DNA of 64,000 bases from Chimonanthus salicifolius (taxonomy: Eukaryota > Streptophyta > Magnoliopsida > Laurales > Calycanthaceae): contig CM023537.1 of the NCBI GenBank assembly GCA_013350335.1, positions 48,358,111 to 48,422,110 of the forward strand, read 5' to 3'. The position numbers were made by a program, and so were the translations under genes. Below are positions 34,988 to 43,889 of this stretch, piece by piece (position 1 is the first letter of the stretch; the number at the start of each line of letters is the position of its first letter). A model generated the notes under the pieces. That model searched no databases, was not told where the DNA came from, and saw nothing but the letters and a program-made list of their open reading frames with translations.

Positions 34988-35499
34988 TCTAACAACTCTA
35001 CCCCAACTTTCTAGTGTGATATTGTTCGCTTTGGGCCCACCATGCCCTCACGATTTTGCTTTGGGCCCAGGCCCATATGGCCAGGCCCAAAAGGCCTCAC
35101 ACATGGGAGAGGGGGCTCCCCTCATATTAACACCCAACCCACCCACCTCACTACCGATGTGGGACTTTCTTTGAGGTGGGTGGGGGTATTACAATCTACC
35201 CCACTTAAAACCAGAGCCGTCCCCAGCTCTGTCACATCACAGAGGTAGAGGGCCCACACAGTCCGAGTGTCGAACCGAGCTTTGATACCACTTCTAACGA
35301 CCCTACCCCAACTTCCCAGTGGGATATTGTCCGCTTTGGGCCCACCATGCCCTCACGGTATTGCTTTGGGCCCTGGCCCACATGGCCAAGCCCAAAAGGC
35401 CTCACACATAGGAGAGGGGGGCTTCCCTCATATTAACACCCAACCCACCCACCTCACTACCGATGTGGGACTTTCTTTGAGGTGGGTGGGGGTATTACA
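34988..35499 (-). mobile_element. TRIM retrotransposon 2 (complete, minus strand)
   Basis: Two LTRs (34,988-35,193, 206 bp; 35,293-35,499, 207 bp) enclose about 99 bp. On the minus strand the interior starts with TGGTATCAAAGC (primer site, 35,279-35,290) and ends with the purine tract aagtggggtaga before the TGTAATACC start of the other LTR. A perfect 5-bp duplication AAACT flanks it (34,983-34,987; 35,500-35,504). It sits inside the LINE between linker and endonuclease. Confidence 0.93.
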
Positions 35500-35504
35500 A
35501 AACT

Positions 35505-35640
35505 GTTCTGTTTGGAGGAGCATCACCCCTTTCTTCAGTAGCTTACCTCACACAATTGAAGTCTCCAATAAAAACACAAGCATGATGAATAGAGGAGGTA
35601 GGTAAAATTTGCACTTCATCTAAACATCCTAGCCATATGA
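35505..35640 (-). pseudogene. LINE endonuclease C-terminal fragment
   Basis: The minus strand reads VFIGDFNCVR followed by ATEERGDAPPNR, the conserved G-D-F-N block of the apurinic-type endonuclease of plant LINEs. Similarity fades near 35,640, which I take as the 5' truncation of this LINE copy. Confidence 0.75.
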
Positions 35641-35832
35641 TGTTAAAATTTGAAAATTAGATCGTTATGAACTGTCGATTTTTCATATCCATCTTAAAAA
35701 ACTATAATTACTAGGATGGAGGAGTTTCTCTTAAATTTTATGATCCATTAAATCCTGTATTTAAGTTTTCATTGTTAAATTTAAAAGTTGCGAGTTCGAA
35801 ATTTATTAGCATAGACAAATGATTTATAAATA

Positions 35833-35868
<36 letters not shown>

Positions 35869-36610
35869 TAAATGATTTTGACAACTATGAAGATGACTCT
35901 CACCCGTGGAGCACACAAACAATGAGGTGGAGGTGGAGAAAACCTCACTAAAAGTTGAATTGGACTTAAAAAGAAATCTGATATGCATAAGTCAATCAAT
36001 TGTATCAATTTTCTTTTAAGTTGTGCTGACAATATATTTCAATTATTTAACTAAATGAGTTTTTCAATTTAAATTCTAAACTTATTTAAATAAAAAGAAA
36101 TTACTCAAATATACTTTCAATTTATATAGTTACAAGACAATTTATAAAGCATCCAAATTGTATACTTTCATTTTCCCGTTTGGATCCAATTTTTTTAAAT
36201 AGATTTATCTAAAATCTGAGATTTTTTTTTTTTACATTTAAAAGTACAAACATAAACATATATTTGTGCTCTTTGAATTTCAAGAAGAGATTTTTAATTG
36301 ATTTTCTATAGAGAATTTTTTTATAAAATTAATTAGTGTAATAAGCTATAATATTGTATATGTATGAAAGAAAGGTTCTAAATTTTAATATGGCAAACAA
36401 TTTCAAATTGCAATCTCACGCATATTTGTCTTAGAATTTTTGGAATTCATGATTAGTCTTTTTTCTTTTTTGAATAACATTGGTCAATAAGTGAATTCAT
36501 TGGGACATCATTCGTACTGAATTAATTTTTCTTGAAAAATTAAGGTGGTCTTTAATTGTGATATTAGTCGTCATGAGAAAAATCATATTTTAATGAAAGA
36601 AAAAAATACA
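35641..36610. other. AT-rich intergenic DNA with a TTA microsatellite
   Basis: No gene is recognised. A perfect TTA/TAT run lies at about 35,838-35,868. Confidence 0.5.
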
Positions 36611-36615
36611 ATTTT

Positions 36616-37121
36616 TTTAACGACCCAATCCCAACATCTCAGTGTGATATTATCCGTTTTGGGCCCACCATGCCCTCACGGTTTTGCTTTGGGCCCTGTC
36701 CCACATGGCCAAGCCCAAAAGGCCTCACACATGGGAGAGGGGGGACTTCCCTCACATTAACACCCAACCCACCCACCTCACTAACGATGTGGGACTTTCT
36801 TTGAGGTGGGTGGGGGTATTACAATTTATCCCCTTTAAAACCAGACCTTCCCCGGCTCTGTCACATCACAGAGGTAGAGGGCCCACACAATCCGAGTGTT
36901 GAACCGTACTCTGATTACCACTTTTAACGATCCAACTTCCCAGTGTGATATTGTCCGTTTTGGGCCCACCATGCCCCCACGGTTTTGCTTTGGCCCTGGC
37001 CCACATGGCCAGGCCCAAAAGGCCTCACACATGGGAGAGAGGGGCTTCCCTCATATTAACACCCAACCCACCCACCTCACTACCGATGTGGGACTTTCTG
37101 GAGGTGGGTGGGGGTATTACA
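36616..37121 (-). mobile_element. TRIM retrotransposon 3 (complete, minus strand)
   Basis: LTRs at 36,616-36,823 (208 bp) and 36,923-37,121 (199 bp) closely resemble those of TRIM 2. The minus-strand interior starts with a primer site carrying one extra base (TGGTAATCAGAGT) and ends in a purine tract. A perfect duplication ATTTT flanks it (36,611-36,615; 37,122-37,126). Confidence 0.9.
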
Positions 37122-37126
37122 ATTTT

Positions 37127-37418
37127 AATTTAACTTGCTCTTTCTTTCAACTCTTTTTTGATGCCATTTATTGAACATTTATTCAGATGTATATGTGAAT
37201 ATATATGTACATAAAAAATATGAATTAAACAAAATTTCATCAAAAAATTTAAATTAAACTACTTACTTATTCTTTAGAAAAAAAATTAGTTATTTTTTAC
37301 CACTAAAATCAAATGGATATTTAAAATTTCATTCACTATGTGAAAGTTTAATTCAGTTAACTATATTTTCATTGAATTCCAAAGAATAAAAATATAATCA
37401 GGCGAACCTAAGTCATAG
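37127..37418. other. AT-rich intergenic DNA
   Basis: Nothing recognisable between the TRIM and the SINE. Confidence 0.4.
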
Positions 37419-37597
37419 GTTTTTTTCTTTTGGATAATATGGGTATCCCCACTTTATATTGGAGGTAAAACTAATCTTATATATACGCGAAATTCCACCT
37501 ATAAATCTCGTGTATTCAGGTAAGTTCGAAAGAAATCGAACCCAAGTCATCTAGTATAATGTAAAAGTTTAGACCTGACGAGCTACCCGTGCGGATT
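37419..37597 (-). mobile_element. tRNA-derived SINE, minus strand
   Basis: On the minus strand an A-box TAGCTCGTCAGG (37,574-37,585) and a B-box GGGTTCGATTTCT (37,531-37,543) lie 30 bp apart, as in RNA polymerase III promoters of tRNA genes. The 3' part is unrelated to tRNA and ends in an A-rich tail (T-rich run near 37,419). The family differs from the SINEs at 43 kb. Confidence 0.65.
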
Positions 37598-38189
37598 TAC
37601 TTGCAACTATTCTTTCCACGACTGAAGAAATGTCCTCTTCAAGGTGAAGACACTATCTTCTTTTGGAAGAGGTAAAAATTCAGGCTAGAAATTGGACTTT
37701 CCTAAAAAAAAGTCATCTTACTTTTTCCATCCAAACAAAGCCTATTCGATTTTCTTCTAATATATCTATATATAGAGAGAGCTCCACAATTTCATCTACT
37801 TTGAGTTTCTGTGATTTTTTCTATTTGCGACTTTTTGTAATTTCTTCTTTTTTTCTCTTTGGCAGAAAATCTTTCCTCCTGCTATTCTAGCTTCCTATGG
37901 AAATAGGGAAATACTTAGCTGGCTGATCTCAATGAAAGTTTTTTTTTTTAATCTAAATATACTCTACAGATGGGCAACCCATGATTTCAAGAATACGGCA
38001 ATATATTTGGTTTAGGTTGGTGGATCAGTTGATTATAAGATTTGCATATTTGACATGATCATATTCGATCTAGCATAATAATGCGTGTAATTTTTTTTAA
38101 TGACCCGTGAAGTGAAAATCGATCTCACTTTTCGAGATGAGATCTGACCAGCACTCAAAGAAAAGTGAGATCATATATAGAGAGAGAGG
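37598..38189. other. Intergenic DNA
   Basis: No gene or repeat end is recognised in this AT-rich stretch. Confidence 0.4.
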
Positions 38190-38213
38190 GGATATATATA
38201 TATATATATATAA
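38190..38213. repeat. AT microsatellite
   Basis: An uninterrupted run of alternating A and T follows a short GA run. Confidence 0.85.
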
Positions 38214-38217
38214 TATT

Positions 38218-38415
38218 AGGCCTGTAAATGGATCTAGATCTGTCCCAAATCGTCAGGATCCGAATCCGGCCCATTAGTCTTATCGGACTATCCAGATTCG
38301 GCCCACTAACACAGGATCCAACAAGACTAGATCTGGACGGTCCAATAAGCTTATTGGACCATCCGCGGCCCATTAAGGGTCCGCATGCCCATTTAACCCA
38401 ACGAAAAATCCATGT
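38218..38415. repeat. GGATC/GGCCCA-rich dispersed repeat fragment
   Basis: The segment starts taggcctgtaaatggatc and repeats ggatccg, cggcccatta and tggacc words. A related block (ggatccggatggcaaatgg) lies at 39,400-39,470. It resembles the ends of hAT-type MITEs, but no inverted partner was identified. Confidence 0.35.
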
Positions 38416-38749
38416 CAAAATTCTTTAAAGTCTGTATAATTTGATTGTTTAAATTATTTTTAAACTTTAAACTTTATTGAAAATATTATTATTTTATTAA
38501 TTTGATAAAAATATTTTTTATGAACTATGTATTAAACAATTGAAATTTTTAATATATCCAAATTAAATATTGTCATACTTTATATTTAAAAGTAAATTTA
38601 TGATAATAACTCAAAAGTAAATTTATAAAAATAACTCATCTCTGTTATCTGATATAAATCCAGAAATTAAGTATCTGATTTACAATGAATAGGTTCACAG
38701 CCAATAATTTCTCGAGTTCGGGCAGACTGCAAACTTCAATGTTACAACT

Positions 38750-39345
38750 ACAAAAAATCAAAGACATTCAGTACAAACCTTGAGAAGAACAGTGGAAGAA
38801 AAGTGAAGTTATCCTTGAATAATAATAATAATATTTTCAATCCAGGTTTAGAAAATGGAAACAGATCAACAACCCACATCCCAAAATCCATTAATAAATC
38901 AAGGAAAAACGACAAGAAGAAGAAGATTGAAATAGTAGAATGCCCAAAAGTTATTCTTGTTAGAGATACCGAGGGGATTGACATGGATCTTTTGCCTGCG
39001 TAGATGTGGACTCCAATGGCGACGAGGAAGATTGTTATAGAATGGTGGATTAGGGACTGATTAAAGCAAGAAAGAAAGGAGATTTTCCAAGAAAAACAGA
39101 GGAAAATTTCTAGAACTCAAGTAAAGAGGGGTTGGGGAACTGTGATAAAAAGGTGTGGAGAAAGGAAGGAACCACGAAGAGAGACTCACTGAAGAGAGCA
39201 GCAAGAGAGGCGAGAGAGATTGAGAGAGAGAGAGCAGCCGAGAGAGATCGAGAGAAAGAGGCGAAAGAGGAACCGCCTTTTTGAGAGAGAGGCGAGAGTG
39301 GAAACCTAAATGATTTTAATTTCTATTTATACTTCGCACTGTCCA
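38750..39345 (-). other. Promoter-like segment, minus strand, no product recognised
   Basis: On the minus strand a TATA-like GTATAAATAG (about 39,325-39,335) is followed by a long CT-rich leader (39,180-39,300) and then by open frames of about 75 aa (38,748-38,984) with hydrophobic content that I do not recognise. On the plus strand the same DNA gives a 66-aa lysine-rich frame. It could be a remnant LTR promoter or a decayed gene start. Confidence 0.3.
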
Positions 39346-39466
39346 TGACCACCCATGTCTGAATGGATCTATGGATCCTATTCGAGAGTCTTTATTGGAC
39401 TCTAGGATCCGGATGGCAAATGGACTTCTGGATCCGGGCCGAACGGTCCACGGGCTGGATCCGGAT

Positions 39467-39470
<4 letters not shown>

Positions 39471-39538
<68 letters not shown>
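39471..39538. repeat. Compound AT/AG microsatellite
   Basis: A long (AT)n run passes directly into (AG)n. It lies about 165 bp beyond the stop codon of the JAZ gene and is a likely polymorphic marker. Confidence 0.95.
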
Positions 39539-39543
<5 letters not shown>

Positions 39544-39702
39544 GCGCATAAAAACATGGACAAATGAATGCAAAGCTTGTAAATACAAAAATGGGTTATT
39601 TCTGCACAAAGTAAACAGTGAACTGTTATAGACTTTTGTTGCAGGTAACAGAAGGCCTTAACCAAGAAGAGAAATTTCACCACAATGACAGGCATTCCTT
39701 TC

Positions 39703-40384
39703 TCATTCATGATAAGGACAAGTTCTATTGATCCTACTCTTCCTCTTCTGGAAGAACTGTTGAAGTGATCGCTTCAGTGAAAGAGTTGGAGCATGGAGAT
39801 CGGGTTTCCGGCATGGCGAAAGCGGCTCCGAACAACCAACCTTGAACTTATCCTCCATTTCTCGCTTGGCAAGGTATATGATGACTCTAGCCTGCAAGGG
39901 AATTGCAATGCACTTGTCAGTCCCAACTCCAGAAACACTCTTCTCAACTGGGTTGACTCGCCCTAATGGCTATTTCGATTGCTCCGAGTTTAGCTCGGGC
40001 TGTTGGTAAACCATGAATGAGCTAGAGGAGAACCTGAATCTCCGTCATATCGCACATGCAAACCCGTCCGTCGTAGAAAATCGTTAGCGGCTTCGAGTTT
40101 CCGGTCGATTCTTCGCTCCTAGATTAAAAAAAAAAAGAAAGCAGAATTAGTACCAAGATGAATATGAACAAATTTTGTTTCCATGATCATAAACTTGAAA
40201 TTTTTCAATGGATATTTTGATAAAAAAAATCAGTTGATAGGAAAAAAGGAAAAGAAAATGGAAAATGTACTTACTTTGGCTTAACAGAGTGCGGGGACCC
40301 AACAACAGACCTGGCTCCGGTGCCGGCACTTGCGCCGTCGTCGGTTGGAAGAAGGGAGAGGTCCAAATTGCAATTTTGACCCAT
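39703..40384 (-). CDS. JAZ8: JAZ8-type jasmonate ZIM-domain repressor (TIFY family), 3 exons
   Basis: Coding exons on the minus strand are 40,384-40,275, 40,118-40,034 and 39,891-39,703; both introns (156 and 142 bp) have GT-AG ends and phases fit, giving 127 aa, close to Arabidopsis JAZ8. Residues 7-11 (LDLSL) form an EAR motif near the N-terminus, residues 49-54 are TIFYDG in a ZIM domain, and residues 107-125 match the Jas pattern S-L-x2-F-x2-K-R-x2-R-x5-P-Y. The LPIAR degron before it is replaced by PTLSLKR, as in JAZ7/8 types that resist COI1-dependent turnover. Known family role: nuclear repressor that binds MYC factors and recruits TOPLESS. The start was chosen because MGQNCNLDLSL fits JAZ8; an upstream in-frame ATG would add an unlike leader. 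It is the only intact host gene in the window. Confidence 0.92.
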
Positions 40385-40494
40385 TGGTAGGGGCAAAATT
40401 GTCTTTTTCCGCCTTGAAAAAAAGTAAAACAAACTAAATCCGACGGATACGTAGGTTGAGGTTGGGTTGGGAGAGAAATTTTGGTTTTGGCCTC

Positions 40495-40501
40495 TTTTAT
40501 A
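40495..40501 (-). promoter_or_regulatory. TATA box of the JAZ8-like gene
   Basis: The minus strand reads CCTATAAAAGAGG, a strong plant TATA box, about 110 bp upstream of the chosen start codon. This predicts a 5' leader of roughly 80 nt. Confidence 0.7.
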
Positions 40502-40715
40502 GGCAGGGGGAAAGACGGTGAAGCAGATTTTCTGAGTGGCAAAACCGACCGTTGAAGTGGAACGGACGGCTGTGATGAGAGGTTGAATCTGTTCTTTTTC
40601 CAAGAAGAGGAAACGGACAGAAGACACCTGGGACGAGGATAGGTCGCGGAATTCATTTCCTTGTCAGGTATCGGACAGCGCCCACACGAACAGCGCAGCA
40701 TTAAAAACCGGTGGG

Positions 40716-40741
40716 CACGTTTAAAACGCATTTCTCACGTT
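40716..40741 (-). promoter_or_regulatory. Pair of T/G-boxes (AACGTG) in the JAZ8-like promoter
   Basis: Two AACGTG hexamers on the minus strand (40,716-40,721 and 40,736-40,741) are exactly 20 bp apart, about 215-240 bp upstream of the TATA box. AACGTG is the T/G-box bound by MYC2-type factors, the very proteins JAZ repressors restrain, so feedback control by jasmonate is likely. Confidence 0.55.
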
Positions 40742-40899
40742 CTCAATTTCCCTTCTTTAATTCTTTCGGGCGTGGGTTTGGGCCTTTCTCCTTTTTTGGC
40801 AATGGTTGGTTCACCCTCTTTTATTTACGAACCCAAAATAACAATAAAGGGACTCTTGCCTCACCTAACAACACATGCTCTAAAGTGAGATGAGGTGTA

Positions 40900-42565
40900 A
40901 CTTTCATCACTCCACCCTCTTAATTAAAGGTATATCAATTGTCATTAATTCAATCACTTTATTTCAATATATAATTCAAATTCACTAATTTATTTGATAA
41001 ATTTATGTAAGTTCAATGTGTTTATTGAATTAAATGGTTAAATGTGCTCAAACAAAATCTTATTTTTCAAGACTTGGTTCAAATCGTGTTATTAGGTTTT
41101 ATTCAAAATTATCAAATTAGATTGTACTTGAGTTCAGATGATAAATTCATTTATTTAAACACTCATCCAATACTTTTCTATTTATGAAAGAGAGCACCAA
41201 ACTAATCTTCAGAATATGTGCAAGTTTCTCTATCTATATAAATCAAATAACTCTATGGGAAATGATCCTTTGGAGTAGAATGGAAATCGAACTCAAGACT
41301 CCTATTTTCTTAGGTGGATTTTTGACCATCATTCTAAGTCCTTTGGCTTAACTCAAACCTTCTTTTAAATTCATTAATGTTGAATTGTGCAATCAGATTA
41401 CAAATTATTAATCCTAAATTAGAATCTAATTGGATCAAATTAGAATTTTTGATAATTTACATTAGGAGAATGGTGAGTTGACAATCTAGACTGGTCTAAT
41501 CCTTAACTAAAAGAGAAGTAAGCAAAGTTAAACTTCAATAAAAAAAAAAAGAGGATTCATAGTGAAGAATATACGTTCATTTGAGTGAATAAACTATTAT
41601 CATCATCAAAATTACCATTGTGATCAAAATCATTATTTCATCTATCTCGAGTCTAACACTAACAATTGTGTTCGACAATTTGTTTGTCATATCTACCTAG
41701 AGAGAAAATGTCTAAACTTGATAAATAATCAATCACGTACTTACAAGTTAATTGACAAGCCAACCTCATGATGGTCGCTCATTGTTTGGCCTACCAAATT
41801 GAAATTTATGATGGAGCCTAGAGCCATATTTGTGATGTCAATGAGTTCCATTAAAATTAAGGGTCAATGGTGGACTTAAATCCAATGCATTTGCTTGTAT
41901 CTAATTGAATGTCACATGGCTATGTTATTGTTTAGCTTTCATATAAAATATATCATTACAAATGTATAATACTTTCATGTTTCAATTTTAGATGCACCTA
42001 ACTCGAAAATAGATCAAACTAGAATCCAATTATTACTTCTTCTTTTTCTATCATGAGCATTTAGGTACTTATAAGCTTCTCTACTCTAGATAATTAAAAT
42101 CATTTATCGAATATGTTACACAATTTAGAATGTACCTATAACATGATTGTTCGCTCATTTGATTCTACAAAATTGAAAGAGCATCTAAATCATCAAAAGT
42201 GTATATCCATACAATATAAAGATTACGAAATGGGCATTAAATTGAAAATCACTAAAATATTTTTTTTTAAGACCAAGGTATTTAAGTGTTTCACACTGAT
42301 TAATCCTTAAGACATGTGTAAGCCTCTCAATCCAAACAAGTCAGGAACAGAACTAAGGGAGTGACCCTATTTGTATTGAAGGGAGCTTGATCCTATGACA
42401 TCCCACAAAGAAGGATGAAAAATTACTATCAAGCAAGCTCCTCGGCCGCTAAAGTAATAACTTACATGTTGTCCATGTATGATGATTTTATATTAAATGA
42501 TTAAACACTTTTCGTGAAATTAAATTTTAATATTTTAGGAACTCTTAATTGTGACACATTAATTT
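40900..42565. other. AT-rich intergenic DNA
   Basis: No gene is recognised. A possible decayed SINE on the minus strand lies near 41,235-41,360 (B-box-like TTGAGTTCGATTTC), too weak to list separately. Confidence 0.45.
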
Positions 42566-42727
42566 AGGTATAGTACAACTAGTAATCTCCTGTCTAAGGA
42601 AACGAGAGGTGTCAGGTTTGAACCTCTATGGCCTTATTTGGTGTGTCCTAAGAACAGTGAATATCACTCGCGGAGGTTTTACACTGTGTTTTCATTGGTT
42701 TTCCACACGTAAATTCAAAAAAAAAAT
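42566..42727 (+). mobile_element. tRNA-derived SINE (decayed promoter)
   Basis: A B-box-like GGTTTGAACC lies at 42,615-42,624, preceded by a degraded A-box. The body shares gtgtcctaagaacagtg and tcctaagg-type words and the ttccacacgtaaat end with the SINEs at 43.2 and 43.7 kb. It ends in an A-run at 42,717-42,727. Confidence 0.6.
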
Positions 42728-43191
42728 ATTTTATTTTATTTTTATTTTAAAAAAGGAAATTGATGCAAAGTTTTTAGATAGAGAATAGAAAATAAACAAG
42801 TGAGTGATGTTAGGAGTTAGGAGAGGGCAGTTTTCAATTTTCAATTAAAATCGGTGGCCTACTTTTGAGGTTCCTTTCTCTTCAGGGAAGGGGAACTTCC
42901 TGTCCTATCTTTTCTTCGTTTTGGGGATTTTTGCACGTTTAAGTTAACGTTCTCTTTGCATGCTGATACCCACAAACGCACGTGATACAATGGGCCATCT
43001 CGTGGCGGGCCCCTCAAATACAACCGTGGCTTTAACGCTGCCATGTGTCACCATGTGAGATGCACGAAGTATTCTTACGCCTATATCAGATGTCTAAACT
43101 ATATTTCTATATTTATAAAAATTGAGTTGGTCGTGGTCTATTTTATTAAAAGTAATTATTAGTTTTATAATTAACAATGGACAATCCACAT

Positions 43192-43347
43192 ATGTGTAGT
43201 TTAATTGGTTGCCTCTCACCTCAAGAAGTGGAAGGTTGTGGATTCGAGCCTCAATGGCTTAACTTTGATGTGCCTTAGGGGTAGTGGATTCATCCGGAAT
43301 TTAGTAGAATTGTGTCTGAGTTTCCTACACGTTAATCAAAAAAAAAT
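43192..43347 (+). mobile_element. tRNA-derived SINE
   Basis: A-box TAGTTTAATTGG (43,197-43,208) and B-box GGATTCGAGCC (43,240-43,250) are followed by the family body (atggcttaac, gtgccttagg, cctacacgt) and an A-tail at 43,338-43,347. Confidence 0.75.
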
Positions 43348-43471
43348 AATGATGAACAATAAAAAACCCCGCTATTCATGATAAATTAAAATATACCGTG
43401 AGATCTTTTAAATCTATTAGTTTTCATAGTTTGACATTGAATACTTATTATAATTATCTATATTAAACTTC

Positions 43472-43654
43472 AAGGGGTTGGTGTGTTCATCAGAAACTTG
43501 CAGGAAACGAAAGTCTTAAGTTTGAATCCCATCTTATATCAAAGGGCTATTCCCTATAGTTTTACTTGGTCTGTGTGGGTAAGGAGGGTTGGATCTGCCT
43601 CAAAGACTAGTCATGTACTCTAAGAGGCCCTGGACACTTCAGTCATAAAAAAAA
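43472..43654 (+). mobile_element. Probable SINE of another family
   Basis: A B-box-like GTTTGAATCC (43,520-43,529) is followed by ggtctgtgtgggtaagga and an A-tail (43,646-43,653). The A-box is poorly conserved, so the call is tentative. Confidence 0.45.
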
Positions 43655-43715
43655 CTTATCTATATTAGAGTCTATCAGTGTTAAGCAATTTATAGAGATA
43701 CAAAGGTTAAAATAT

Positions 43716-43878
43716 CCCGTGGTGTAGCTCAACTGGTTGCCTTTTGCCTCATGAAGCGAAAGGTTGTTGGTTCGAGCCCTCATGGCCTAACCTTGGTGTG
43801 CCGTAGGAGTAGTGGGCTCACTCGTGAAGATTTTACATTGGGTATCCCGCGGTTCCCTACACGTAAATAAAAAAAAAG
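43716..43878 (+). mobile_element. tRNA-derived SINE with 11-bp target duplication
   Basis: A-box TAGCTCAACTGG (43,725-43,736) and B-box GGTTCGAGCC (43,769-43,778) are near consensus. The body ends ccctacacgtaaat followed by an A-tail. The 11-bp direct repeat ggttaaaatat (43,705-43,715; 43,879-43,889) marks the insertion. This is the best-preserved SINE in the window and probably the youngest. Confidence 0.88.
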
Positions 43879-43889
43879 GGTTAAAATAT

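Larger units (their letters stand above)
23078..35640 (-). mobile_element. L1-type LINE on the minus strand, split by three insertions
   Basis: Minus-strand pieces in the right order encode the end of an endonuclease (35,505-35,640, FIGDFNCVR), the start of reverse transcriptase (34,505-34,980, HKAPGPNGFN), its core (30,160-31,380, with GLRQGDPLSP and FADD) and a zinc-binding C-terminal domain (29,397-30,158). The 3' end is marked by an A-tail seen as a T-run at 23,078-23,088. The series is interrupted by a Copia element, a solo LTR and a TRIM; the last two have perfect target duplications. Without them the LINE is about 3.4 kb, lacking ORF1 and most of the endonuclease. Frameshifts and stops make it inactive. 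Confidence 0.9.

Noticed and set aside
34988..37121. Cassandra-type TRIM carrying a 5S rRNA promoter
   Set aside because: I looked for 5S-like A and C box sequence in the LTRs and saw none; the family is TRIM but not recognisably Cassandra.
38803..39003. Lysine-rich 66-aa frame
   Set aside because: No domain, and the opposite strand shows a promoter-like layout; the direction is undecided.
39363..39710. Frames with IYIYIY and RERERE runs
   Set aside because: They are translations of the AT/AG microsatellite.
40147..40731. 194-aa open frame on the minus strand
   Set aside because: It overlaps JAZ exon 1 and its leader in a different frame and reads through the intron. The JAZ frame is supported by motifs and splice sites.
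43716..43878. Functional tRNA gene
   Set aside because: A and B boxes are present, but the body does not fold as a tRNA past the B-box and ends in an A-tail with an 11-bp duplication, so it is a SINE.
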